64,000 nt of DNA from Euphorbia lathyris (Eukaryota > Streptophyta > Magnoliopsida > Malpighiales > Euphorbiaceae): NCBI RefSeq assembly GCF_963576675.1, contig NC_088911.1, positions 129,273,929 through 129,337,928 on the forward strand. The letters run 5' to 3'. The notes beneath the pieces are model-generated. The model was not told the DNA's origin. It worked only from the letters and a program-made list of their open reading frames with translations, and made no database searches. Both the position numbers and the translations under genes were made by a program. Every line of letters starts with the position of its first letter. The first letter of the stretch is position 1. Positions 46,723 through 58,652 of this stretch are shown piece by piece.

Positions 46723-48200
46723 ATGGATCTACGTAATATTTTAACCGATAACAAATTGAATAGTTCAAAATTCACCAACTATTTTGGCAAACTCAAAATT
46801 GTTTTGAGGATTCGAAATGATTGGGTATGTATTAAAATACGCTGATACCCATCATCAAAATTGTTTTGAAGTTTGAAAAGATTGGGTATGTATTAAGATA
46901 CGTCAATACCCAATGTCCTTGTTGATGATGCTCTTGTTAAGAGGATTGATGTTTACCGGAAGCACCAATCAGATGACGAACGTACAGGATGTATCATACT
47001 TGCAGTTATGGCACTAGAGCTACAAAAGCAACATGAGAACATGGATACGTATTCCATGGTTATACACTTGGAAGAGGTGTTTTGAGAAACATACTCAAAT
47101 GCGGATGTTATGAGATAGCGATGAATGTTTCGCTCCAAGATGCAAGAAGGTTCTTCTGTTGTGGCACTTTGTGTCAAGATGATTGACTACATCACCAAAG
47201 CTTTCTAGTATTAGATTTATGATGGATAATGAATTAAGTGTCGACTTAGTTCTACAATCCCTCCTAGAGATTTATTCATAAGTTCATCTCGAACTGTCAG
47301 ATGAATAAACTCAGAGACCTCTCTAGAAGAGCTCTTGAATATGCTCAAGTCAGTTGAGCCCAAATCTTAAGAAAGTGATGTCAGCACTTGTTATTGAGGT
47401 ATCTCACGAGAGAAAGGGAAGTTTCCCAATTCTAAAGATTCCAAGAAGAACAAATGCATTAAACCCAAGTCAATAAAAGCAAGAAGGGAATGCCACCAAT
47501 ATGGTAAAGAAGGGAATTGGAAGAGGAACTGTAAGAAGTACTTAGACTCTCTCTAGAAGAAGGGGCATGATGGCGCTTTTACTTTTAGAACTAAAGGATA
47601 GATAATTCAACTTACTTGTGATAGTCACCTAAGCCATGTAAGCAAGAAACACATGTCTAAGCTGCATCAAGATGGGCTTATAGACTAAGTTGATTTTGAA
47701 TCAATGGGCACATGTAAGTCTTGTTTAAGGGAAAGATGATAAAGACACCCTTTAGCAATAAAGGAGAATGTGTATCAGACACTATAAGACTAGTACATTC
47801 AGATGTATGTAGTCATACGTCAAACACAAGCAAGAGAAAGGTTCAATCACTTCATTAGCTTCATAAGATGATCATACCAGATATTGATTCATCTATTTGA
47901 TGAAGCATGAGTCAGAAGCTTTTGAGAAAGTTCAAATGCTTCAAGAATGAAGTAAGAAAAACAAACAAGAAAGAATATTATAGTGCTTCGATTAGATCGT
48001 CGTGGAGAATATCTTTCCAATGATTTTTCTGAATTATCTAAATTGAATATTGGATTCGCTCATAATGGACTCCTCCGTATACACCCCAATGTATCTGAAA
48101 GGAGAAATTGTACTCTATTGGATATAGTACGATCCATGATGAGCACAACCTCTCTTCCAAAGATGTTCTAAGGCTACGCCCTAGAAACCGCCTTATTTAC
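46723..48200 (+). pseudogene. Copia-2 gag-pol remnant, unit 1 (gag to integrase, truncated)
   Basis: Heavily mutated counterpart of the minus-strand gag-pol at 50503-54416. ATG at 46723 corresponds to MTKTNLQNILTDNKLN of that copy. A zinc knuckle remnant lies near 47490 (CHQ..KEGNWKRNC). GAG-pre-integrase (SHLSHV..KKHMSKLHQDGL) begins near 47625. Integrase pieces (RRGEYLSNDF, VSERRNCTLLDIVRSMM) lie near 48000-48150. It stops dead at the unit junction 48200, before RT. Confidence 0.85.
46795..46918 (+). repeat. 62-bp tandem duplication inside the gag remnant
   Basis: AAAATTGTTTTGAGGATTCG...(46795-46856) is followed at once by AAAATTGTTTTGAAGTTTG...(46857-46918). The better-preserved minus-strand gag has this segment only once. 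The duplication is also in the copy at 56412. Confidence 0.85.
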
Positions 48201-48652
48201 CTTCAACTGTGTTTTATATCAGAACCAATTTTCTATTTGTAAATCAGAAGCTCTGTTATTTGCTTCGGTTATAAGCGAATAACAAAGAGAGGAAGATAGC
48301 TGAATGTGAGTGTAAAGGAATGTAATTTACAGAAGCTCTGTCTATTGTAAAAAGGTTTTATGTTCTCCTAGTTAAAGAGTGCTTTAGTGGATTAAAGCTC
48401 AAAAGAAGTAATTATGAGGACTGGATGTAGGTGAGAGGCTGAACCAGTATAAATCTGTTGAGTAACGTATTTTTTACCTCTGCCTTTATTACTTCTGATT
48501 ATATTGCTTGCTTTAACTTATTTGTCTCACCCATAAGTTATGACCATTGTGTGCCAATTAAACTATTAATCCTGAGAAGTCAAAAGCTCTACTAAATGAG
48601 ATGTCCTCTGGGTGCATTCATCAAAAGCAGAATCAAGCTCAGTAGACTAATT
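48201..48652 (+). repeat. S-LTR fragment, start of unit 2
   Basis: Near-identical to 41146-41596. It is interrupted after GACTAATT by the reverse Copia-2 element, so the last five bases (48648-48652) are probably its target site. Confidence 0.85.
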
Positions 48653-50488
48653 TGAAGGGAAATAGGCAAACGTTTGGCAACGAAAATATAAAAACTTTAA
48701 CCTTTTTCCATTAACCAAAGACCCGTTAATCGTTATTTCATATAAAGAGGGATAGAAGGAAATACCTTTTGATGTTCTATCTACCGTTGCAATCGAAGTG
48801 CCCACAACTCTTACTTCGAGTTCCCGAGCACAAGACAAAAACACAATTCAAAAGCAAGTTAGAATTCAACCATATGAAAGCAATCAAGAATAGATTGCCT
48901 TTAATTAATCAACACAAGATCAAGGAATAGAGAAAGAGATTAATCAATTGAAAACGGAAGGAAGCGGTGAATGATCTCGTCCTCAACAAAGGGTCGAAAT
49001 TTCTCTCTCTTCGGTAGACAATAGCCTTGGCCGAAATTTCCATGTGAGGGGGTATTTAAACTCTCTTGTATCTAAACCCTAGTTAGATAGAATTAGGTTA
49101 CTGAATAAGAATTTAATTCGGAATAAAATTCTTATTTATTATCTATAATTATATCTAAATATAAAGATAATAATAATAACCTTATAGGATAATAATAGGA
49201 GCAATTTAATCTCATTAAACCTCCTAACTTATTTATCCTTTAATTAATTTAATTCACAATCATAATTTAATTAGGATTGCTTAAAATCAAATTAATTTCT
49301 TTATGTATTTTACATACATAAAATCGCCCCCCCCTAAGTACTGGGCCTTAGTGGACTCAGTTGGGCTTCCATCAATTAATTAACATATGTTTCTCTTTTG
49401 GGCTCCAAGTCTTATATGTGACCCATTAGGTTCTTATTGCTTCTAGCCGTATGCAACTATTAAATTAATTTTCTCAGAATTATATTTAATCTTTGCATAA
49501 CGGAATGAGTACGCGAAATGTGATTAGCAAATCCGAAACATTCCCCCAGAGCTATAAGAAGACATGTTGATTCTGTCGTTGACCTTTCCGTATTAGTTAC
49601 AGTATAATTCGATCCTTTATCAACTACATCCTTGAACTGAATCTTATGACTATGGATAATGTCAAGTCACATATAGCGAGACGTTCATTTTACTTGTACA
49701 GGCCGAGTTAACTCCAATTAGATAGGTTAAGTGAAATCTGTATTTCAAGTCTTAAGCTATCAACTTGCAATGATTTAGAGTCAAGTCTTCCACAAGCGAT
49801 CCTTGGACGTATCTCCCATTTATCGGGAGTGACAAATGCTCAATCCAATGTATAACTATCCTGCAATTACTTCCTGTGATACCCAACATCTGTCGTTCAC
49901 ACCCCAGAGTCATCTCTGTTATGGATCGTGTTACAACAGGATCAAAACATCACATTCCATAATCCAGAATCACTAATTAACATTCCTTTGAGTCTGAGGA
50001 TTACTTATACCTATTAATACCAATGAGATGAACAGGTGACAAGGATAAATCTACCCATCCTGTTATCTCAAGTCGGGTCCCCAATCCTAATGAACTCCCT
50101 TTCATTGGATCCATGTAACTGTCCAGATATCTGCATATCTGAAGCTTGTGAGATCAGCTCTCTGTCTCGACAGAAGACATTGTTATATGTAAGTCTCAAC
50201 AGTGATATGTCAATCCTATTTCTAAACATATTACTTGACTTGGGGTGGTTTTAAGTTTATTAGTTTATTATAAAGTTTCGTCTCACTTCATACTTGTATG
50301 AACATTTTATAATCACTTTAAACAAATATAGGGATTTCCTTTTATTAGACTTATTTAGTTCTTAAAAGAGGTTGCCTTTATATAGTTTATGAAACCATAT
50401 CTATTTAAAACAAATGATGTAAAGAACACTTCATTTACATTAAGTTTATATCCTAGAACAATTGTCTATAGGACACTAAACCCCAACA
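48653..50488 (-). repeat. 3' LTR of the reverse Copia-2
   Basis: On the minus strand runs from TGTTGGGGTTTAGTGTCC (50488) to ...TATTTCCCTTCA (48653). Clearly diverged from the plus-strand Copia-2 LTRs, so it belongs to a sister subfamily. A C run is present near 49328. Confidence 0.88.
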
Positions 50489-50490
50489 TA

Positions 50491-50500
50491 CTCCCACTTG
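50491..50500 (-). other. Polypurine tract of the reverse Copia-2
   Basis: CAAGTGGGAG on the minus strand, two bases before the LTR. Confidence 0.8.
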
Positions 50501-50502
50501 GA

Positions 50503-52075
50503 CTAAAGCCAATTGTTTCTACAACTTATCCCAGTAGAACTTAGATGATGATCATGTACTTTCTGGGCTAAGGGCTTTGTCAACGGATCTGCAACATTGT
50601 CCTCAGTAGGTACTCTTTCTATTCTCACATCTCCTCTTGCCACAATCTCTCTTACAATGTGGTATCGCTTTAGGTAATGCTTGGATGCATTATGAGACCG
50701 TGGTTCCTTTGCTTGTGCAATGGCTCTATTGTTATCACAGTACAGAGTAATGGGATTTACAATGTCAGGCACCACACCAAGTTCTGTAATGAACTTCTTA
50801 ATCCAAACCGCTTCCTTTACTGCCTCTGCAGCAGCGATGTACTCTGACTCGGTCATAGAGAAAGCTACGCTTCCTTGATTGGAACTCTTCCAACTGACCG
50901 CGCCCCCATTCAAGATAAATAGGTATCCTGATTGGGATCTAAAATCATTCTCATATGTGAGATGATTGGCATCCGAAAATCCTTCTATTTTCAGATCCCC
51001 TTCTCCGTACACTAGGAATATGTCTTTAGTCCTTCTCAAGTACTTAAGAATGTTCTTGACGGCATTCCAATGCTCGTCTCCCAGATTACCTTGATAACGA
51101 CTCGTTATACTTAACGCGAATGCTACGCCAGGTCTAGTGCATAGCATAGCATACATAATCGAACCGATTGCGCTGGCGTACGGGATTACAGCCATGCGTT
51201 TCTTATCATCTTCGGTTTTAGGACATTGATGATTGCTTAAATTTACTCCATGTTCCATGGGTAAGTTACCTCGTTTCGATTCAAGCATGCTAAACCGCTT
51301 TAGCACCTTTTCAATGTATGTAGCCTGTGAAAAACCAATCAGTCTTCTTGATCTATCTCTGTAGATCTTTATACCAAGTATATAAGCTGCTTCACCAAGG
51401 TCTTTTATGGAGAAGTTACCTGATAACCAAACTTTTACCGACTGTACTAGAGCTATATCATTTCTCATTAATAATATATCGTCCACATATAATATTAGAA
51501 ATGCAACTGAGCTCCCACTTGCTTTCTTATAAATGCAAGCTTCTTCGCAATTTTGTTCGAAACCAAATTGTTTTATGGTTTCTTCAAAACGCTTATTCCA
51601 GCTTCTAGATTCTTGCTTGAGTCCATAAATGGATCTCTGTAGTTTGCAAACCTTGTTTGCATCCTTTTATATGAAACCTTCAGGCTGCATCATATATACA
51701 TCCTCAAGCAGGTTTCCATTTAGGAAAGCTGTTTTCACATCCATTTGCCAAATCTCGTAATCGAAGTGAGCGGCAATAGCGAGCATTATTCTGATTGATT
51801 TGGACATAGCCACAGGAGAGAAAGTTTTGTCATAATCAATTCCTTGTTTCTGACGATATCCTTTCGCTACTAACCTAGCTTTGTAGGTGCTAACCTTTCC
51901 ATCCATGTCAGTCTTCTTTTTGAAGATCCACCTGCACCCAATGGGTTTTATCCCTTCGGGTGGATCAACCAAAGTCCACACTTGGTTGGTGTACATGGAA
52001 TCCATTTCAGAATCCATGGCCTCGAGCCATGCCTTAGAATCTGTACTGGTAAGAGCCTCTTCATATTTTCGGGTT
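50503..52075 (-). pseudogene. Reverse Copia-2 reverse transcriptase and RNase H
   Basis: The reading frame starts after a frameshift near 52075 (STDSKAWLEAMDSEMDSMYTN) and carries the RT motifs RWIFKKKTDMDGKVSTYKAR, QMDVKTAFLNG, YGLKQ and YVDD (about 51490). A TAA at 51667-51669 interrupts it. The downstream 327 codons hold RNase H with FSDANHLTYENDFRSQSGY, SMTESEYIAAAEA, LYCDNNRAIAQAKEP and the terminal DPLTKPL motif. All catalytic acids are present. The stop at 50503-50505 is the natural end, directly before the polypurine tract. Confidence 0.9.
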
Positions 52076-52460
52076 CGTCGTCTAACACGGGAACCTCATC
52101 ATCATCTCCCACTAAAAAACCATATCTAATTGGGAGTTCACGAACTCTTTGTGATCTACGTATGGGTGGCATTTGAGTCTCATCCAATGGGACTATTTCG
52201 GGTTCCTCAACCGCCTCTGTTGTTTCAGTCGGTGTTTCTTCTTCTTGAACTTCATCAAGTTCAATCATGCTTCCCTTTTTTGTTTCTTCGAGAAACTCTT
52301 TCTCCAAGAAGGTTGCGTGTTTGGATACTATTACTTTCTGATCATCTGGATGATAGAAGTAATACCCTACAGTTTCCTTAGGGTACCTAATGAAGAAACA
52401 TTTATCAGATTTAGAATCTAGCTTGTCTGATGCTACGCGTTTGACAAATGCTGAACAACC

Positions 52461-54416
52461 TCATACTCTCATGAATGAGAATGTGGGTTTCCTACCAACG
52501 AACAATTCATATGGTGTGGAACTAGCGAATTTAGTTGGTACTCGATTTAGGGTGAAGAGGGCAGTTTCTAAGGCATAGCCCCAGAATGTCTTTGGAAGTA
52601 ATGCTATGCTCATCATAGATCGTACCATATCTAGTAAGGTACGGTTCCTCCTTTCGGATACACCATTGTGTTGTGGTGTATAGGGAGGTGTCCATTGTGA
52701 GCATATCCCACATTCAGTTAGATAATTCAGAAAATCATCTGAAAGATATTCGCCACTTTGATCGGATCGAAGTATCTTTATTCTCTTTCCTAATTGATTT
52801 TCTACTTCATTCTTGAAGCATTTGAATTTCTCAAAAGCTTCGGACTTGTGCTTCATCAAGTAAATATAACCATATCTGGTATGGTCGTCTATAAAGCTTA
52901 TGAAGTATCTGAATCCTCCTCTTGCTTGGACTGACATAGGACCGCATACATCTGAATGTATTAATCCTAGAGTGTCTGATACACGCTCACCTTTATTGCT
53001 AAAGGGTGTCTTTATCATTTTACCTTTTAAACATGCTTCGCATGTTTTCAATGATTCAGAGTCAATTGAATCTATAAGCCCATCTTGATGTAGCTTAAGC
53101 ATGCTTCTTTTGTTTATATGGCCTAAACGACAATGCCACAAGTAAGTCAAATTATCTAGCTTATGTCTTTTGGTATCAATCGCGAATACATAAATTTTGT
53201 CATCTAGCACATAAATCCCGTTTTGTGATATTCCTGAAAAATAGAAAATCCCATCTCTATAAAACTCGCAATGTTTGTCTTTTATTGAAATATGAAAACC
53301 ATCGTCAACAAGACGGCTAATAGAAATAATGTTTCTAGACATTTCTGGAACATACAAACAGTTCCCTAATTCTATTACAAGCCCAGAGGGCAAACTTAAA
53401 GCATAATCTCCAACAGCGAGGGCGACAACTCTTGCTCCATTTCCTACTCGCAAGTTTATGCTTCCTTTCTTCAATTCCTTAGTCCGTCTGAGTCCCTGAA
53501 TGTTCATACAAATATGAGATCCACATCCGGTATCTAATACCCAAGATTCAGATAGTGAAATTGTATTTATTTCAATATAAAACATACCAGATGTTGAAGT
53601 ACTGGCTTCTCCCTTCTTGAGGGAGGCTAGGTACACCAAACAGTTTCTTTTCCAATGCCCGTCTTCACCACAAAAGTGGCACTCTCCTTTGGGCTTCTTC
53701 ACTTCCTTCCCCTTTATTTCGGTGAGCATGGCTCCCTTGCCCTTCTTAGGATAGTTAAGATTGGGAGGGTTCCCTTTCCTCTTCTGTGATCCTTCAATAG
53801 CAAGGGCCGGTATTCCCTTGTTTTCTTTCATATTGGGCTCGACTGTCTCGAGCATATTTGCAAGCTCTTCAAGAGAGGTTTGCAAGCCATTCACCTGGTA
53901 GTTTATGATGAACTGTGAATAACTCTTAGGGAGGGATTGAAGAAGTAAGTCTACACTTAGTTCATGATCCATCGCATCTCCAATACTAGAAAACTTGGTA
54001 ATAAGGCCAATCATCTTGACACAATGTGTCATTACAGATGTGCCCTCCTGCATCTTGCATCTATATAACTGCTTTGTTATCTCGTAGCGTTCGCACCGAG
54101 TTTGATTCCCAAACAACTCTTTCAGGTGCGTGACCATGGAATAGGCATCCAGCTCCTCATGTTGCCTTTTCAATTCCGATGTCATTGATCCAAGTATGAT
54201 GCATCCCGCGTGATCGTCATCAGCCTTATGCTTCAGGTAAGCATAAATCTCTTAGTAGGGAGCATCATCCGCCGGGTTAGGGGGTATTGGTGTATCAAGT
54301 ACATACCCTATCTTATCGAACTTCAAAACGATTTTGAGGTTGCGATACCAGTCGGTGAAGTTTGAACCGTTCAACTTGTTATCGGTAAGTATATTTTGCA
54401 GATTGGTTTTAGTCAT
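52461..54416 (-). pseudogene. Reverse Copia-2 gag, protease and integrase
   Basis: Gag begins at ATG 54416 (MTKTNLQNILTDNKLNGSNF). An in-frame TAA near 54253 splits off the first 54 codons; the rest is open from 54185. Features in order: gag core (UBN2 type); zinc knuckle CHFCGEDGHWKRNC; protease WVLDTGCGSHIC with the intact D-T-G; GAG-pre-integrase HCRLGHINKRSM...CEACLKGK; integrase with Asp in HSDVCGPM, Asp in ILRSDQSGEY and Glu in QHNGVSERRNRT. It ends at TGA 52461-52463, where the family has Trp. The same frame then continues (GCSAFVKRVASDK) to about 52075. Confidence 0.9.
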
Positions 54417-55110
54417 GATTTTAAGAGTGTTTTAATTTAACCTGAGAGTGAGAAAGAGTAAACGTATGTTATTCATTTGCTTTAAAGTACATCAATCTAA
54501 AATTATAGGTCTTTTAGTTCATTTTAAATTGCTCCCACTATTTTGCCAAATTAATAGCCCTCCATATTAATTCGAAGAATTTCACAAATCCTTTAGTGAG
54601 CTAGGATCCTAACTCCTGAGATTTCACCTTGAGTTTGCTCAACAAGCTAGTCTCATTTGTTAGGTAGATTCATGTAATCAATCACATCTTTAATGTGATT
54701 CCTAGGTTATTGGGTTACTAACCATATTAGTAACTAATATGCTATTCATATTAATCCCAACCATATTGCCCAGTTTATGATAACATGAGTTTGCTCATCC
54801 AATTATCATAATCTAATTTAAGTATTACCCCATATTCATGAAAGAACGATTTTCGATAATTCAGATGTTACCATAAGACCCCGAGCTTGAGTTTGCTCAA
54901 CAACCCAAAGGCCCCCAGTACTGCCGGCTGAATTATAATATTAGGGAGGGGCAACCGATTTTAATAACTTGCTTATGTACTTAACTTTTAATTAGTGAGA
55001 GATTTTTATTTTAAGTCTCATAATCTAACTTAGTCTTGATTTGCATTAGCATATATCAGACACATACATACTTTTAATTAAATTCTTATTTAGTAACCTA
55101 ATTCTATCTA
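54417..55110 (-). other. Partial leader of the reverse Copia-2 and complex junction
   Basis: To about 55072 this is the inverse of the direct leader (46000-46700). Then 55076-55109 is a short piece of Copia-2 LTR in plus orientation (reverse complement of about 49085-49120). At 55110 the plus-strand leader of unit 2 resumes (AACGTTTGGGTC, as at 45418). This points to deletion of the rest of unit 2 with short filler DNA. Confidence 0.65.
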
Positions 55111-56411
55111 ACGTTTGGGTCAGGACGATTAAATCGGCCCGGCCCAATCACTGATACGGGTTTTAAAATTGTTTTAAAACAGGCCCGGGTTTTAAATATA
55201 TATGTATGTATATGTTTCAGAATATAATAATTTGTTTTGATTATCAAAACCAATTTATTTAAAAGTTTGTTTTACCTAAATATTTGATATAAGTAATTCA
55301 AAGCATTAAATAAATTATACGAATTAATTAGGATATGCATAATTAAAATTGGATGAAAATTAATTTAAGTTGTTAATTTGATTAACTCAAATATTACATA
55401 AATAGTTTATGTAATCAACCAATTTAATTTAATTTAATTGAGTCTTTGCATGTTTGGCGTTATGGACATATTAGACCCTCTATAATAGTTATTTAGTCTT
55501 TTGGTATTTTAAATAGGACCTGCGTGTCCTGCCTTCTCTTACTCTCTATTGTATTTCTCTTCTCATCCAAATCCCTTCAAGTAAATTGAAGTTTCTTAGA
55601 AATTGAATATTGTTGTAATTCAAGGCGCCAAGGAGAAGACGGAGGACCCAAAGATAAATATGTAATAGTTAGTATTTCCCTAGGGTGACCCTTTATTCCG
55701 TTTCTGGCTCAACGGAATAAACTTAGAGATATGTCCATAATTGCCAATGTTGAATGTATGAATGTTTGATATGTGCTAAAGCAAATCAAGACTATGTTAG
55801 ATTATGAGACTTAAATAAAATCCCTCACTAATCAAAAGTTAAGTAAATAAGCAAGTTATTAAAATCGGTTGCCCCTCCCTAATATTATAATTCAGTCGGC
55901 AGTAATGGGGGCCTTTGGGTTGTTGAGTAAACTCAAACTCGAGGTCTTATGGTAACACCTGAATTATCGAAAAATTGTTTTTCACGAATATGGGGTAATG
56001 CTTAAATTAGGATAAAATAATTGGATGAGTAAACTCATGTTGGTCTAACCTAATGGGCAATATGGTTGGGATTGATAGACGACACATATCAGTTACTAAT
56101 GTGGTTAGTAACCCAACAACCTAGAAATCACATGTTTTGATGTGATTGATTACATGAATCTACCTAATGAATGAAACTAGCTTGTTGAGTAAACTCAAGG
56201 TGAAATTTCAGGAGTTAGGATTCTAGCTCACTAAAGGAATTGTGAATATCCTTCGAATTAATATAGAGGGTTATTAATTTGGTAAAATAGTGGGAGCAAT
56301 TTAAAAACATAAAAGACCAACATTTTTAAATTGTAAATGAAATAAGCAAATGAATAACATCCGTCACTCTATCTCACTCTCAAGTAAATACTCTGAATCA
56401 TCATATCTAAA
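55110..56411 (+). other. Copia-2 leader, second direct copy
   Basis: Near-identical to 45418-46722. Starts just right of the position where the GC-rich hairpins lie in unit 1, so the hairpins are absent here. No genes. Confidence 0.8.
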
Positions 56412-57889
56412 ATGGATCTACGTAATATTTTAACCGATAACAAATTGAATAGTTCAAAATTCACCAACTATTTTGGCAAACTCAAAATTGTTTTGAGGAT
56501 TCGAAATGATTGGGTATGTATTGAAATACACTGATACCCATCATCAAAATTGTTTTGAAGTTCGAAAAGATTGGGTATGTATTAAGATACGTCAATACCC
56601 AATGTCCTTGTTGATGATGCTCCTGTTAAAAGGATTGATGTTTGCCGGAAGCACCAATCAGATGACGAATGTACAAGATGTATCATACTTGCAGTTATGG
56701 CACTAAAGCTACAAAAGCAACATGAGAACATGGATACGTATTCCATGGTTATACACTTGGAAGAGGTGTTTTGAGAAACATACTCAAATGCGGACGCTAT
56801 GAGATAGCGATGAATGTTTCGCTCCAAGATGCAAGAAGGTTCTTCTGTTGTGGCACTTTGTGTCAAGATGATTGACTATATCACCAAAGCTTTCTGGTAT
56901 TAGATTTATGATGGATAATGAATTAAGTGTCGACTTAGTTCTACAATCCCTCCTAGAGATTTATTCATAAGTTCATCTCGAACTGTCAGATGAATAAACT
57001 CAGAGACCTCTCTAGAAGAGCTCTTGAATATGCTCAAGTCAGTTGAGCCCAAATCTTAAGAAAGTGATGTCAGCACTTGTTATTGAGGGATCTCATGAGA
57101 GAAAGGGAAGTTTCCCAATTCTAAAGATTCCAAGAAGAACAAATGCATTAAACCTAAGTCAATAAAAGCAAGAAGGGAATGCCACCAATATGGTAAAGAA
57201 GGGAATTGGAAGAGGAATTGTAAGAAGTACTTAGACTCTCTCTAGAAGAAGGGTCATGATGGTGCTTTTACTTTTAGAACTAAAGGATAGATAATTCAAC
57301 TTACTTGTGATAGTCACCTAGGCCATGTAAGCAAGAAACACATGTCTAAGCTGCATCAAGATGGGCTTATAGACTCGGTTGATTTTGAATCAATGGGCAC
57401 ATGTAAGTCTTGTTTAAGGGAAAGATGACAAAGACACCCTTTAGCAATAAAGGAGAATGTGTATCAGACACTCTAAGACTAGTACATTCAGATGTATGTA
57501 GTCATACGTCAAACACAAGTAAGAGAAAGGTTCAATCACTTTATTAGCTTCATAAGATGATCATACCAGATATTGATTCATCTACTTGATGAAGCATGAG
57601 TCAGAAGCTTTTGAGAAAGTTCAAATGCTTCAAGAATGAAGTAAGAAAAACAAACAAGAAAGAATATTATAGTGCTTCGATTAGATCGTCGTGGAGAATA
57701 TCTTTCCAATGATTTTTCTAAATTATCTAAATTGAATATAGGATTCGCTCATAATGGACTCCTCTGTATACACCCCGATGTATCTGAAAGGAGAAATTGT
57801 ACTCTATTGGATATAGTATGATCCATGATGAGCACAACCTCTCTTCCAAAGATGTTCTAAGGCTACGCCCTAGAAACCGCCTTATTTAC
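56412..57889 (+). pseudogene. Copia-2 gag-pol remnant, second direct copy
   Basis: Counterpart of 46723-48200 with the same lesions, the same 62-bp internal duplication and the same truncation point inside integrase, plus a few private changes. It was therefore already defective when the unit was duplicated. Confidence 0.85.
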
Positions 57890-58500
57890 CTTCAACTGTG
57901 TTTTATATTAGAACCAATTTTCTATTTGTAAATCAGAAGCTCTGTTATTTGCTTCGGTTATAAGCGAATAACAAAGAGAGGAAGATAGCTGAATGTGAGT
58001 GTAAAGGAATGTAATTTACAGAAGCTCTGTCTATTGTAAAAAGGTTTTATGTTCTCCTAGTTAAAGAGTGCTTTAGTGGATTAAAGCTCAGAAGAAGTAA
58101 TTATGAGGACTGGATGTAGGTGAGAGGCTGAACCAGTATGAATCTGTTGAGTAACATATTTTTTACCTCTGCCTTTATTACTTCTGATTATATTGCTTGC
58201 TCTAACTTATTTGTCTCACCCATAAGTTATGACCATTGTGTGCCATTAAACTATTAATCCTGAGAAGTCAAAAGCTCTACTAAACGAGATGTCCTCTGGG
58301 TGCATTTATCAGAAGCAGAATCAAGCTCATTTGACTAATTAACTCAGTAAACTTAACTTGCCTCCGACTCCAAAACTTGCCTCTATACTAAGCCATTGAA
58401 CATTAAGTGAGAAATTTATAAAAGTTAAAATTAACCAATAGTTCCATTCACCCCCCCCCCCCCCTTTAGAACTAATCTAACCTCATAAGGGACCAACATC
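57890..58500 (+). repeat. S-LTR fragment, start of unit 3
   Basis: Near-identical to 41146-41751 including the poly-C run (about 58449-58464) and the GGGACCAACA end. Followed by the host spacer copy 58501-58652, ending in ttcct. Confidence 0.85.
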
Positions 58501-58652
58501 TCCCAATAAAGTGAAAAGTCCCGCCCTCAGCTGCACTTATGTCTACACAAAATCGGTCTTCGACCTAATTGAAACGGGCTCCCCCGCATCCTTTTCTAGC
58601 ACCAAAACCTCGAGTGACCTGACGAAAAGAAGATCCCTTCCCATCTCTTCCT

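Larger units (their letters stand above)
48653..55073 (-). mobile_element. Copia-2 element in reverse orientation, 5' end lost
   Basis: Reading the minus strand from high to low coordinates: leader (55072-54417), gag-protease-integrase (54416-52461), RT-RNase H (about 52075-50503), polypurine tract, 3' LTR (50488-48653). The 5' LTR and the first part of the leader are missing. Compared with the remnants in the direct units it is far better preserved. It carries two nonsense mutations in gag-integrase, one frameshift and one nonsense mutation before RT. Confidence 0.9.

Noticed and set aside
46953..47177. Minus-strand frame repeated at 56582-56866
   Set aside because: Antisense shadow of the decayed gag in both Copia-2 remnants.
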